Made by a program: the position numbers and the translations under genes. This document shows, in pieces, positions 19,916-30,354 of a stretch of 64,000 nucleotides of DNA. Numbering within the stretch: position 1 is the first letter of the stretch; each line of letters opens with the position of its first letter. The stretch lies in assembly GCA_023052935.1 (NCBI GenBank), contig CM041298.1, positions 6,467,344 through 6,531,343 on the forward strand, read 5' to 3'. Below the pieces are notes generated by a model. That model had not been told where the DNA came from. It did no database searches and saw only the letters and a list, made by a program, of their open reading frames with translations. The stretch comes from Piezodorus guildinii (Eukaryota; Arthropoda; Insecta; Hemiptera; Pentatomidae).

Positions 19916-20815
19916 AAAAAAAAAAAAAATAAAATAATAATTAAAAAAAAAGCATATTTATATTCAAGTATAAATTTGTAATTGATGTAATTCAACCAAA
20001 AATCGGTTATTGTGGAATATAAAGAAAAATATAAAAGTTTTGAGATCAAGATAAAAAATATCATCGTACATAGTCAAACCATAACTTATAAGAGATGTGA
20101 TTCCCTGATAACTCAGTTATTATTGATGATAACGAAAAATGTAAGGTGTTCTGGAATCAGGAAATTTTATTAGAATGCAAATCGAAAATAAAGAAAAGGA
20201 AATCATAACGCAGTCTAGTATAAATACTATGGATTTTATTACCCATTATAATTACTCTCCTACCACTAAAAATTTGAGAGATTATGTTTCAAAAAAGAGT
20301 GGCATTTGATAGAGTATTAAATTTTCAACAAAATGAAAAAAGAATCATTGAAATTGGTTATCAATTAGCTGAGATGAAATCAGCGGTAGTGATATGATAT
20401 TATCTATCCTTTGAATTATTGCTTTTCATATTACTTAATTGCCTATCAACAGTTATGTAGTCATAAACGCACGATAATATCATATGCTGCTCTGTAATAG
20501 ATGAATATCGCCCTCATCGACTGGTTGAATTCGTTCATTTTCAAGGTACGCGTAGAAATAAATGCACCCATTTCAGGGTTACTGTAATGAGGAAAACCTT
20601 AAAACCAATTCTGTAAAATTTATCGGCCAATTACAATTGCAGCAAATTTAGTTATAATTTTACAGTTCCATCTCATTTAAAAGTTTTACAATCGCTTTAT
20701 AAATAATGTTTTTTCTAAAACTGAATTTATAACGTCTGTAAGTAATAACACTATATATTTTTTTTTGTAAAAACGAATATCCAATCTGTATTACTCATCC
20801 ATTGGTATTTGTTAA
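19916..20815. other. Mostly AT-rich, with one dispersed repeat
   Basis: Contains repeat copy 2 of the 16545 family at 20325-20460. 20490-20600 is more balanced ('gaatatcgccctcatcgactgg'). Nothing else recognised. Confidence 0.4.
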
Positions 20816-21485
20816 GGACCTACCTGTTTCCTAAACTATTCTCTACCTGGGCGTGGCATTGGACTGACATCTTACCTTCTCCAGTCACGTTCGGGATAGA
20901 TTGAAATTAGCTCGATTAAAGAAGCATAGGCTCTACTATCTGTTGACTTCGCCGCAGCTCTCTTTACGTCTGAAACATCAGATTTATAAGGCTATTATCA
21001 GGCCAACCCTGCTCTATGGTGCACCATTGTTTCGCCATCTGTAAAACACGACTCTTCAGAGGCTGCAGAGCTACCAGATTTCCGTCCTCCGGCGGATCGT
21101 CCGTGGCACTTCGCTTCAAAGGGCACGAAATAGCCATATCCACGAGGAGCCCCAGCTATCCCCAGTGCCTGAGTATATAATAGTGGAGAAACATCAAGTT
21201 CTTTGATGGGCTAAAGACCTGTGTCAACTCTCTCTTCAGAGATATTGCACCACCACCCAGGCCTGGGAGGTGGAAAAGCACTGTCCCTTTAGTCGACGTT
21301 CTCGCTGAAGGAAGCGGTCTGGACTCTGCAGTCTGAATCCATTATATTTACATAAGCCCGGAAGATGGTCTCTCCCCATCCAGTATTGTTGAAGCGAAAG
21401 CCTGCAGTCGGAACCACCACATACAGTGGACTTAGGAATGCCAAACTTGAAATGCCTCAATGGTAGCGTAAGGCATTCTGCCTAC
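20816..21485 (+). pseudogene. Jockey-like LINE family C, C-terminal fragment
   Basis: Read across frames, the plus strand gives a YLGVALD-like start, LKKHRLYYLLTSPQLSLRLK, IYKAIIRPTLLYGAPLF and ISVLRRIVRGTSLQRA. These are thumb and C-terminal features of Jockey-like ORF2. A TAA after 'HL' and further stops destroy the frame. The fragment ends where a Helitron begins at 21491. Confidence 0.7.
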
Positions 21486-21625
21486 CTGTATCTATACTAA
21501 TGCTATAAAGCTGAAGAATTTGTTTGTTTGTTTGAGCGCGCTAATCTCAGAAACTACTGGTTCGAATTGAAAAATTTGTCGAGGAAGGTTATAGGCTATA
21601 TAACATCACCCTGTGACCAAAAGAA

Positions 21626-21880
21626 CAAGCGCCCACTACCGAAGACCTACCTGGGCATCACCCTCGACAGGCACCTAACACTAGCAAATCACTGCCTAAA
21701 GAAGATTAAATCGGTTAGGACAAAGTCCTATCGATTGAATCACTTACTGATGTCTCCAAACCTATCACTTCGCCTGAAAATATTAATTTACAAAGCCGTT
21801 CTCAGACCAGCCCTCCTTTACGGAGCACCGTTGCTAAACCACGTTACAGCACCAACGGCAAAGAGGCTTCAGCAGTTTTA
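21626..21880 (+). pseudogene. Jockey-like LINE family D, 5' portion of the split C terminus
   Basis: Reads YLGITLDRHLTLANHCLKKI, LNHLLMSPNLSLRLKILIYK, VLRPALLYGAPLLN and ends AKRLQQF at the insertion point of an R1-like LINE. The next residues of the same frame are found at 26041 (see there). 5' truncated at the Helitron junction. Confidence 0.9.
21864..21880. repeat. Left 17-bp target-site duplication of the R1-like insertion
   Basis: AGAGGCTTCAGCAGTTT occurs here and again at 26041-26057, flanking the R1-like element. Between the two copies the Jockey reading frame is interrupted, and collapsing one copy restores continuity of the flanking LINE. Confidence 0.95.
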
Positions 21881-21999
21881 TTTATTTATTTATTTAGGTC
21901 TCCCTGCCTTGCCATATGGCAATACGGGCGTCGGTAGCCATGACTGAGATGCTACCAGTAGTAATCTTGAGTTTCTGTTTTTCTTCTCTTCCCAGCTTT

Positions 22000-23970
22000 T
22001 TAATCTGGTCTCTCCTCGATGACTATCCCTTCAGCTCCTGCTTCTTCTCTCGGAGGTGGTCTTCCTCGATCTCGTCCAGTCCCACCTACGTTAAAAGCTG
22101 CCGGGCCTACTAATGTTTTCCACCCGTGAATAAATGATGTAAATTGTTTATAATTTTGTTCGGACACCAGCTGAGGGAAATCGCTCACCGAGAGGACCCA
22201 GAGGCCACATTCCCTCAATAGTTTGGCCCTTAGTGCCTCAAACGCGGAACATTCCACAATGATGTGCTCAGCAGTCTCCGGGACTCCACAACGGGGGCAC
22301 AGGGGATCTACGTCTTTTCCGAAACTGTGCAGCTTACTTCGGAAAGCCCCGTGCCCAGTGAGGAATTGCGAGACCCAGTAATCCGGAACAATCCATTTGG
22401 CTTTCAATCGTGACCGGACCGTGGGGAAGAATTTCTTCAAGGTAGCACCTTTTGAGGTTGTCACCCACGCCGCGGTCCCACTCATCAATGGTATGTTCCC
22501 GGATTGCACTCTTCCATTTCCTTGGGTCCTCCGCAATCCTCATTTGGATATTCCTCGGGAGACCTGCTGAGCCGTACCTCTTGTAGGCATCTTTAAATGA
22601 ATCTTCACGCAGGAGGAGGTCGAGAGGTACTCCTCCTGCAAGAATTTGAACCGCCTCATGGGATACAGTACGGTAAGCCTTTGTTACTCGTAACAAAGCC
22701 GTTCGCTGAATGGTCGCCAATCTACGCTTCTGCCGTTGTGTGATGTTCTTGAACCAGGCGGGGGACGCGTATCTCAGAATACCCAGCACCATGCCGTTAT
22801 AAATGGTCATTGTTGCTGGGTATCTAAGACCCCAGAAAGCGCCCCCTAGTCTACTCAGACCGTTGAAAGCTAAGGAAACCCTATTGCCTAAGTAGTCCAA
22901 GTGAGGGGCCATGTTGAATCCTTTGCCGAATCGTATCCCTAAGTAGGTGACCACTTCACTTGGACGTATTCTCGTACCCTCAATGCAGAGGTTTATAGGG
23001 TGTGCCCTATCCGTTTTTCCTCTTAGCAGGATGGTCTGAGTTTTAGCTGCGGCCATTTTCAATTTTTTCATACGACACCACCTTCCTACCAGGTTGGCGC
23101 ACCTTTCAGCTTCCGCTTTTATCCCAGCTCTGCTGTTAGATGCCACTACAACCGCCAGGTCATCAACGTATGCAGTAGCAGAGAACTGTTCCTCCTCAAG
23201 CACTCCCAGCAACTCATCAAATATTAGCTTCCATAAAGCTGGGCCGAGGACAGATCCTTGAGGACATCCCCTCTCTATAGAAACTTCAGTCTCATAGTAA
23301 CATCCCCGAACCTTTACAAACCTGTCTTGGAGGTAGCTATTTACGAGAGCGTATACGTTACTGGGAGCTTCATACTTATGCAGCTGTTGAAGAACCAACG
23401 GCCACCAGACGCTATCAAAAGCGGAGGATATGTCAAAGAGCAGTAACATGACATATCTCTCCGTTTTTACTGCTGCGTCTGTACGAACTTGAAGGAGGGC
23501 ATCTGCGGTACCCTTTCCTTTGGTTGATCCGTATTGTCGCGGATGGCTTGCTCTTGCAAGAACTGGTCGTAAGCTGCTTAAAATCAGATGCTCCAGAACC
23601 TTGCTCATTAACGGGAGGAGGCATATGGGTCTATAGGACTTAGGGACCTGCTTATCCCTACCCCCTCCCTTGTAGAGGAGTCTCAGATCGGCGATCTTCC
23701 ATTTTTTCGGAAAATATCCCCTATCAAGGCAGTCGTTGAAAATATTTAGCAGCTTATCTTCTATATAGGGGAAACTGTTTTTCAAGATCGCCGCGTCTAT
23801 AGCATCAAGTCCTGGAGCGCGACCAGCTTTCTGCTTATCCACGGCAATACGCAGATCATATATGTCCCATGGAGGGTATAAGTCCGTGCCAGGTGGGCAT
23901 ACCGTTGTGCGTCTCACGAAGTTATCCTCTACATTATCTTCAGAGCTATCATCTCTGGGGTAAGTAGCCT
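22000..23970 (-). pseudogene. R1-clade ORF2: reverse transcriptase and C-terminal Cys/His region
   Basis: Main frame 24004-22334. The first dozen residues come from junction sequence. Motifs in order are GRAPGLDAI, YRPICLLPLMSKVLE, LLLFDISSAFDSVWW, GCPQGSVLGPALW, TAYVDDLAVVV (catalytic YVDD) and TYLGIRFGKG. A frameshift near 22465 moves the tail to a second frame (22536-22000), which has VSQFLTGHGAFRSKL and CPRCGVPETAEHIIVEC. RGCPQGSVLGP..W with YVDD is typical of the R1 clade. Apart from the one frameshift and the missing N terminus this is the best preserved reverse transcriptase in the window. A close relative lies at 32952. Confidence 0.9.
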
Positions 23971-24422
23971 CTATGAAGATATGAAATATGAAGAAAACGA
24001 GCAATGAAAACAGTTAAGCAATTAAAGGTTAAGAACAGCTTTGATACTGATAAGTGAGTTCCTGTTAAAGAGTTTGAAATAAGGTGTTATATTGTGTTAT
24101 AGTTCTGTTTTATTTCGTTGTGTTCGTGTTATTTCCTTTTTACTATGTTCTTATTGTTATTTTTCCATTAGTTTCCGTTTTTACCAAAAATTTTTTTTTT
24201 AGATTTAAGTGGAACGTGTCAGGTTAGGTTGAGCCTACTGGCTTTGCCTCCTTTATTTATAGACATTTAGAGGCAGCAGTTATTCACTGACAGGTAAGAC
24301 TGTACTTTAAGTTCATTACAGTGCTATTTAAAGACAAAGTTCTACTTAGAAAAAATTGATAACGTTGGTTAGGTTATAGAGGTTACTCACACTTATTATT
24401 AGATATAAGCTGTGGAAAAGCC

Positions 24423-25898
24423 ATGGTAACTAATCACGGTGTTACAATGGAAGAAGAGGTTGCTACTGAAGATAATAATGTAACAACCAAACCAGGGAAA
24501 CCGCCGTCAGCTAAAAGACCTAGATGCAAAACGTCGGATAATGAGGAAGAACTTGAAGAAGATAACTTTAAGGACACCATGCTACAAGAGGCAAGATCCA
24601 TCCAAAGTAATCTTAAAACTTTCTTATTAGGGTTGGATAAAAAGATTACAAACAAGACTAGAGAACACATAAACGTAACGGTGGAACGTCTTATTAGCAT
24701 TTTAGAGGCTATGAGCTCTAGAAGCAAAGACACCGATGAATGCAAAGGGCTCTCAGTGGCGGTTCTAGTCAAACAGGTAGTGAAAGAAACACTAGAGTCA
24801 ACTAGCATTATTAATGTACTTACGGAAAAAATAATGCAAAAATCGTTTCCTTTAGTAAGTCAAGAAATACCAAGTGTGGAAACATCAACACAATACCCTC
24901 CACTGATCAAGGCTGGAACCTCTAAGGAATCTCATCAACCAGCGGAAATCGAGAAATTCAGTATTGTGAAGAACAAACGAAACCGGAAGAAAGCTAAGTC
25001 CAAGCAAGAAAGAAGAATACAGAATCAAGACGGTATGGAAGAAAATAAACATGATACTCCCGAACCTGAAAAACCTGTAACAGCACAAAAACCTAAAACG
25101 TTAGCAGATATTGTTAAGAACCTGCCACTAAAGCCAAAAAGCACTCCACAACCCACTTACCTAACAATTAGTGGGTCGGGAAAAAGTCCTTCGGATATCA
25201 TCCAAGGACTCCCTTCCCTGAAAGAAATAGGTGTGAACGCCTCTATTGTGAGAAAAACGAAAGCAGGCTCAGTGTTGGTTCGCCTTGAGGACAGCTCTCA
25301 AGTCACAAAAGTAATTGGCTGGAAAGGGCTCCGAGATAGCGGTCTACATGGCAGGCTGGCCTTGAGGAGAAAACCAAAGATGGAGGTGAGGGGTGTGCCT
25401 CTGACATGGAATTCTGCCGATGTGGCGAGGTTTCTGTGGGAAAGAATACCCGAGAAGTCGGTTCCCACTCCGTTAGTTTCCGACGATCTCCGGCCACTTT
25501 TTTCCTCGGTAGCTAAAAACGGATTAACGAAAAATTGGGTGTTAGAGGTACACCCAATGGTTAGGTTCCAGTTGTTGGAGTTGGGAACCTTGGTAGAAGA
25601 ATGGTGGTGCTTGTCGTTTAAAGACTACCTTGATGCTGCTCGTTGTACCAAGTGTCAGGGCTATGAGCATACCAAGGCCACATGCACAGCAGCTGCTGAA
25701 GTTTGTATCTGGTGCGCAGAGAGTGGTCATTTAATGAAAGTGTGTCCAAAGAAAAATGCCAAGGTTGAACCGATTTGTATCAACTGTTTGCGGGAGAAGG
25801 TCCCTTGTAGCCAAGCGAAGCACAAATCAGGGAGTCGAGAGTGCCCTGTGCATTTGAAGTGGTGCAAAGAAATGGCAAACAGGACTTATTATGAGTAA
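24423..25898 (+). CDS. R1-like ORF1 (Gag-like, three zinc knuckles), open
   Basis: 491 residues without stops. The N half is charged and low in structure (NRKKAKSKQERRIQNQD, KPVTAQKPKTLADIVKN). The middle (about 255-400) is the gag-like core with VLEVHPMVRFQLLELG. Near residues 410-480 lie three CCHC-type knuckles: CTKCQGYEHTKATC, CIWCAESGHLMKVC and CINCLREKVPC..H..C. Such ORF1 proteins coat LINE RNA. The stop overlaps the start of ORF2 in ATGAGTAA, a termination-reinitiation layout known in related LINEs. It lies in the inverted 5' half of the element. Confidence 0.88.
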   Translation: MVTNHGVTMEEEVATEDNNVTTKPGKPPSAKRPRCKTSDNEEELEEDNFKDTMLQEARSIQSNLKTFLLGLDKKITNKTREHINVTVERLISILEAMSSRSKDTDECKGLSVAVLVKQVVKETLESTSIINVLTEKIMQKSFPLVSQEIPSVETSTQYPPLIKAGTSKESHQPAEIEKFSIVKNKRNRKKAKSKQERRIQNQDGMEENKHDTPEPEKPVTAQKPKTLADIVKNLPLKPKSTPQPTYLTISGSGKSPSDIIQGLPSLKEIGVNASIVRKTKAGSVLVRLEDSSQVTKVIGWKGLRDSGLHGRLALRRKPKMEVRGVPLTWNSADVARFLWERIPEKSVPTPLVSDDLRPLFSSVAKNGLTKNWVLEVHPMVRFQLLELGTLVEEWWCLSFKDYLDAARCTKCQGYEHTKATCTAAAEVCIWCAESGHLMKVCPKKNAKVEPICINCLREKVPCSQAKHKSGSRECPVHLKWCKEMANRTYYE

Positions 25899-26040
25899 AA
25901 TCAAGGTTCTCCAACTGAACATGGGCCGCCGGAGAGTTGTAGCTGATGAGCTTCGTGCTCTTTCACAACGCTACGACATTATGGCGGTCCAGGAACCGAC
26001 CTGCCGTGGGAACATGGTCACAGGATTTGGCCTTACGTCG
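25891..26040 (+). pseudogene. R1-like ORF2 start: endonuclease N terminus, truncated
   Basis: The frame reads MSKIKVLQLNMGRRRVVADE and MAVQEPTCRGNMV. LQLNM..R and the QEP acid residue are the first two endonuclease motifs of R1-type LINEs. After GFGLTS the frame runs into the flanking Jockey duplication, so residues from RGFSSF onward belong to the host LINE read in the wrong frame. The Met overlaps the ORF1 stop. Confidence 0.85.
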
Positions 26041-26497
26041 AGAGGCTTCAGCAGTTTCAAAACGGAGTATTGCGACGAATGGTAAGGCATACCTCACTAC
26101 AGAGGACAAAGATAGACCAGTTATATGACACCCTAGACCTCCCGACAATGACGGAGTTCATCTCCCGCAGGCATATCAAATTCTTTAATTAAAAACCTTT
26201 TATTAAACCCACTGTTTAATACACTGACTCCAACAGGACGGCCACAGCGCTGGCAGGAACACGTACACCCAGACTAGACTAAGGAAACATAACTTACTTT
26301 CACTGACTTAAAAGACTAGTGAGCCCCATCACTAGAACTGACTTAAAACTGCTTCCCGACTCCGAAAACCTTCCTATCCTCAGACCTCTCTTAGGATGCA
26401 TCTGATGCAGTAAAAGAGATCCATGATTCCTCCCCTATCCTTTCCTGATTTCAACCCCAGATCCCATGGGGCTTAGAAAAAAAAAAAAAAAAAAAAG
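26041..26497 (+). pseudogene. Jockey-like LINE family D, 3' portion with poly(A)
   Basis: Begins with the right copy of the 17-bp duplication. In the frame of 21626-21880 it reads KRLQQFQNGVLRRMVRHTSL, then TKIDQLYDTLDLPTMTEFIS, RRHIKFFN and a TAA. So ORF2 continues across the R1 insertion without a break. A 3' UTR follows ('aggacggccacagcgctggc', similar to TGRPQRW when translated) and a 20-bp A run at 26478-26497 ends the element; Helitron sequence resumes right after. Confidence 0.92.
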
Positions 26498-26588
26498 GAG
26501 TGAAGAATCAGCGGAAAATGTGGAAAACGACGGGGGAAATTAAGCTCGCAACCCAACGATTCCAATTTCCCTTTCAGTTATATTTTAT

Positions 26589-26895
26589 TTTTTACTGGTG
26601 ACGAAAAATAGATTCTCTACATCAACACCAGCCGAAAAAAATCTTGGGGTTGCCTGGAACGACACCGCTCGCACACCAAAGGCCGGCTTGCATTCCAGAA
26701 AGGTAATGCTCAGTATTTGGTGGGATTGGATGGAATCCATACATTTTGAGCTCCTTCCACAAAACCAAACTATAAATACGGACTTCAACTGCACCAAGTT
26801 AGATCGATTGAAGGCAGCATTTGGAGAGAAACGGCCAGAGTTGACAAATTGGAAAGGAGTGCTATTCCACCGAGATAAATCCCAATAAATGAAAA
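26589..26895 (+). pseudogene. Mariner transposase fragment (catalytic middle)
   Basis: Starts TGDEK followed by TAG where mariners have W; a frameshift then leads to frame 26598-26888 with WNDTARTPKAGLHSRKVMLS, IWWDWMESIHFELLPQNQTI and GVLFHRD. TGDE and FHRD are the first two catalytic Asp positions of the mariner D,D34D triad; the third and the usual NARPH after FHxD are lost. It resembles the SETMAR-type mariner lineage and differs from the mariners at 39123 and 49378. Confidence 0.85.
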
Positions 26896-27120
26896 AAATA
26901 AGAAAGAATCAATAAAGCGTGTAATAAAAAAAAAAATGGAAAAGACTAGAAGCACAGCACTGTATGGCATTCATACAGCCTTCATGAGGACGTCTAGGCA
27001 GCAACAGACTAAACTTAAATCTCTGATAGATAGCGAGGGAAACAATGGTCCCACGGTACACTTGATTTATTTAGACTGATAAAGATATAATTTTAATTAA
27101 AATAAGAAGTTAACATTTTT
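26896..27120. other. AT-rich junction sequence
   Basis: Nothing recognised; two short A runs. Confidence 0.4.
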
Positions 27121-27162
27121 TTAAAAATATTTTATTGATATTTATAATGTACTAGTAAATAC

Positions 27163-27740
27163 CCTCGCGCGGATCTCATTACTGCGTATGGAGAGCGTCC
27201 CACGGGTGGCAGATGTGGGGATGGTCGGTGGAATTTCCTCGGAAGCTCCTCCCGGCTAAGTCTCGATGGACTCGATGACCAACAATGAGAGCGGCCCTCC
27301 AGGCTTGCTGGAGGGTGTGACGTAGGTTCGAACGCCCTGCTTACATATTTTAGTTCACAAAATACCACAAACAGTCATGGATTCCTCTGAGGTAAAACGC
27401 CCATTGTCCGGAAGTAAACTAGTCCCCCGTTCGGGTCTCCGGGTGGGAACTGCTTCAGAGGAATCTAGGCGCAAGATGAAGTTGATAGCATCGCGGAGAC
27501 TCAAATGGGCGCGTAAAGTTGTTGGGCTCGGTGAGGAACGGATTCCGAGAATGTTGGTATTAGCTGAACCAACTGGTAGGCGTCCGAAAGGTAGGCCAAA
27601 GCGTCGATGGGAGGATTGCATTAAGGCTGATCTCGGGGGCTTGGGCTTGACCGGTGAACATTGGAAGAGTCTGTGTAGGCGAATTTTGATGGTATCGGCA
27701 TCGAGCCTTCGGGTTCGGTAAGCCTATTATTATTATTATT
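27163..27740 (+). mobile_element. Internally deleted RTE-like element with fused ORF
   Basis: ACTAGTAAATAC flanks it (27151-27162 and 27741-27752), a 12-bp duplication, and it ends in (ATT)n. The 5' part (27163-27475) is unrelated to coding sequence and includes GGTTCGAACGCC, which resembles a B box. At 27476 an ATGAAG is joined in frame to the family's C terminus: MKLIASRRLKWARKVVGLGE through to SSLRVR. The ORF could start there or at 27377. Nearly all of ORF2 is deleted, so this is a non-autonomous derivative. Confidence 0.8.
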
Positions 27741-27772
27741 ACTAGTAAATACATCAAGTATATTAGCTGATA

Positions 27773-27777
<5 letters not shown>

Positions 27778-27832
<55 letters not shown>
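27778..27832. repeat. (AT)n microsatellite in family A 3' UTR
   Basis: About 55 bp of AT repeat located where other family A copies have short 'gataatatac' sequence, so it expanded after insertion. Confidence 0.9.
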
Positions 27833-27836
<4 letters not shown>

Positions 27837-28375
27837 CATGAAAAGAACATGCCCATTGGAAGAAATTTACTAGGTAATCTATACTAATATTATAAAGCTG
27901 AAGAGTTTGTTTGTTTGTTTGTTTATTTGAACGCGCTAATCTCAGAAACTACTGGTTCGAAATGAAAAATTCTTTTCGTGTTGGATAGTCCATTTACCGA
28001 GGAAGGCTATAGGCTATATAACATCACGCTGCGACCAATAGCAGTGAATAATCAGTGAAAAATCTGGGAAAAAACGGGAAAAATTAGGGAAAAAAAAACC
28101 TTGCATCCCAATGATTTACTTTTTATTTTTAAAATAATTCAATTTCCCCATAATTTATCTTTTGCTGTAACAGTTAATAAATCACAGGGCCAAACATTTG
28201 AACACGTAGGAATTGATTTACGCCAGATCGGGTTGTGGAGAAAATCATTATGTTCTTCTGCCACATGAAAATAAAAATAAAAATGTCATTTACGCGGAAG
28301 TTCTTTCAAATATGTTCTTTTAAAAACTTCTTAATAGCGATCATAATAACAGAAATTGACGCAGACGAAATCGCT

Positions 28376-28940
28376 TTAGAATATGTCAAAGAAAAGGTGA
28401 CGTGTACCGAGAAAGGATTAAATCTGGTTGACGAAATTCCGGTTCTGGGAAACGCCGATGATTTGGTACTGTTAGGGGAAGACACGGAAACTAATAAAAT
28501 AAAAACCGGTAAAAAAAATAGGACTCGAAATAAATACCGATAAGAAAAAATATATGATTAGTAGCAGAGACGGTGGCGATCTTAGTGATATTGATTTATC
28601 AGGGCATACTTTTGAACACGTAGAGAAATTTAAGTATTTAGGTTCAATGATAACGAGAAAAAATAAATCCAGAAGGAAATAAAGTCCTGGTTAAAGGCGG
28701 GAAATGCGTGTTATAATTCAGTTGCGAAATTACTTAGCTCACGGCTTCTGTATAAAAACTTAAAGGTTAGAAGTTATAAAACTATTATTCTTCCAACGGT
28801 TCTTTACGGATGTGAAACGTGGCCACTTACTTTGAAGGACGAACAACGGCTAAAATTTTCGAAAATAAGGTACTACAGGCAAAATATTTGGACCGGAGAG
28901 AGATGAGGCCACTAGGGAGTAAAGAAGGTTGCGGAGACTA
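28376..28940 (+). pseudogene. RTE-like reverse transcriptase fragment inside a Helitron
   Basis: Frame pieces read LEYVKEKVTCTEKGLNLVDE, ADDLVLLGEDTE, 'GHTFEHVEKFKYLGSMI' and YGCETWPLTLKDEQRLK, matching the copy at 47640-48140. Several frameshifts. It ends at 'gatgaggccactagggag', where other copies continue. No target duplication was recognised, so it may have been captured by other means. Confidence 0.75.
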
Positions 28941-29375
28941 TATTTATATCAATCTATATTATTATATAAGTCACGTTTTATTTCAAGAGTCATTTTTAAC
29001 TTTAATCGTTATTACCTTGAAGCATATACATTTATAAATTTAAATAAATTATAACAATTATTATTTCTTTTGAATTATTCGAGTATAATAATCAGAACTA
29101 TTATTTTAATCATATGTAGGACTTTTATTAGCTATATGCCTATGTTTATAAAATATATCAATCAATGTTCCTGGAGGTTCGGCTTAGTGTCTAGATGTGC
29201 TATAAGGCTGGGTTTGAAAATCTTCAACTTACAAGTGGTTGAAATTGTAAATTGACAGGAAGAACTCTAGATCGGGCTTTAAATAATAACAAAGAGTAGC
29301 AGATAGTTGATATTTATTATAGCTACTCTTACTATAAACGCACATAAATTAATACGAAATGCAATATTCGCTAGC
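28941..29375. other. AT-rich sequence inside the Helitron
   Basis: No motif beyond a possible second Helitron start near 28957. Contains an imperfect inverted pair 'agagtagcagatag' and 'tagctactct' at 29293-29330, near the expected position of a Helitron 3' hairpin. Confidence 0.35.
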
Positions 29376-30354
29376 AAAGCTGCGGTTCACAGCTAGTCTA
29401 TACTAGAATTCTATCTTCTTTTCAGACTCCTCGGATGATTGGCAGGAATGAAAGAGGAAGCAAGGATTAAACGGGTGGGTTAAAGTGGGAGTGGGGTTTT
29501 TCATCGAAGGATTAATACCTCGTACTGGCCAAATCAGCAACATATGGGATATTAAAGTCTTTATGGATCAGATTGTTAGTGACAAAGTAAAGAGCATTGA
29601 GGATTTTTGAAGGATTTTGGATTGTCAGGATTGAATACGGGTAGAATTTGATGGTTTAGTATAGCCCCAAAGCTCAACTCCGAACGTCCAGATAGGTGAT
29701 ATAGAAGATGATGGTGATATAGATGAGCCTTTTGTAGTTAAGTGGAAGGTTAGAGCGTCTGTCCTGCAAGTGTTGAAGTAAGAGAAAGCGGCCGTGCAGT
29801 TTCTTGTCGATTCAGTCTTCTGTGCGGATTCCAAGCGAATCTGATTAACCGGGACAAGCAGAATATTATTAAAGGACACTGTAGGGCAGGATGGTTTACG
29901 ACGAAGCGTAAAGGTAATTTGGTGGGATTGGTTTTAATTCTCCAATTCTGACACCATACTCACGGTCTCTGATGTAGGATTGAAGAGTTTGAGAGGCAAT
30001 AGTCGAATCATTATTGACTGATAACACACAAGTGTCATCAAAATAAACAGAAAGGAAGGTATTAGGATGGTTTGAGATATCAGCAGAATAGACTGTGTAA
30101 AGAATAGGAACTAAGATACTACCCTGAGGAACACCAGCAGACTGAGAAACTATGGAAGAGTCTGAAAGATTATGATTAAATCTGAAGGTTCTATTAATAA
30201 GGTAGGGACGGATTATCAGGAAGTATGTAGCGGGAAGGAACTAACGGAGTTCGTAAAGGAGTCCTTGGTGCCAGACTCGGTCGAACGCTTGTTCAACTTC
30301 GAGAAAAGCAAACGTTACTAACAAATTAAAAAGAAAATATAAAACTTAATCTGA

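Larger units (their letters stand above)
21881..26040 (-). mobile_element. R1-like LINE with 5' inversion (twin-priming type)
   Basis: One insertion bounded by the 17-bp duplication. The 3' half is on the minus strand: a TTTATTTATTTATTTA start (A-rich tail), a 3' UTR, then ORF2 reverse transcriptase up to about 23970. The 5' half is on the plus strand: 5' UTR from about 24000, ORF1 24423-25898 and the first about 50 codons of ORF2 to 26040. Inverted 5' half next to normally oriented 3' half, sharing one duplication, is what twin priming produces. The endonuclease middle is missing at the junction. Confidence 0.88.
21491..26590 (+). mobile_element. Helitron (5' end and middle), split by nested LINEs
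   Basis: 21491 starts TCTATACTAATGCTATAAAG, the 5' terminus of the family seen complete at 31081-32047, preceded by A as expected. Helitron sequence runs to about 21625 ('catcaccctgtgaccaaa') and resumes at about 26499 with 'gaagaatcagcggaaaat', exactly the next words of the 31081 copy (31263). The 4.9 kb between are the inserted LINEs. The element then ends or is lost near 26590, where a mariner fragment starts. Helitrons transpose by a Rep/helicase rolling-circle mechanism; no Rep domain is present here. Confidence 0.8.
27878..29396 (+). mobile_element. Helitron, TC...CTAG ends, with RTE-like fragment inside
   Basis: Starts TCTATACTAATATTATAAAG and ends 'cacagCTAG', with A before and T after, the canonical Helitron insertion context. 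28160-28260 encodes the family's helicase C-terminal signature (NKSQGQTFEHVGIDLRQ-like), a decayed Pif1-type motif VI region. At about 28376, inside the 3' end ('gacgcagacgaaatcgc'), an RTE-like fragment and further AT-rich sequence are inserted. A second Helitron-like start (TCTATATTATTATATAA near 28957) makes a compound structure possible. Confidence 0.8.
27121..30310 (-). mobile_element. Jockey-like LINE family A, split by a deleted RTE element and a Helitron
   Basis: Family A sequence occupies 27121-27150, 27741-27877 and 29397-30310. The first join is across the RTE element (12-bp duplication), the second across the Helitron. The minus-strand coding parts include TKPSN and NQIRLES-like fragments and, toward 30310, palm-domain sequence; all frames are broken. 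The host sequence 'ggtaa|tctatactag' is contiguous in the uninterrupted copy at 8095-8113, which proves the Helitron junctions. Confidence 0.85.

Noticed and set aside
24200..24380. AGGTTAGG-type words as telomeric repeat
   Set aside because: Only isolated words in the R1-like 5' leader; no tandem TTAGG array, so no claim of telomere targeting.
24434..25088. Minus-strand frames opposite ORF1
   Set aside because: They are antisense shadows of the zinc-knuckle ORF1 and show no domain.
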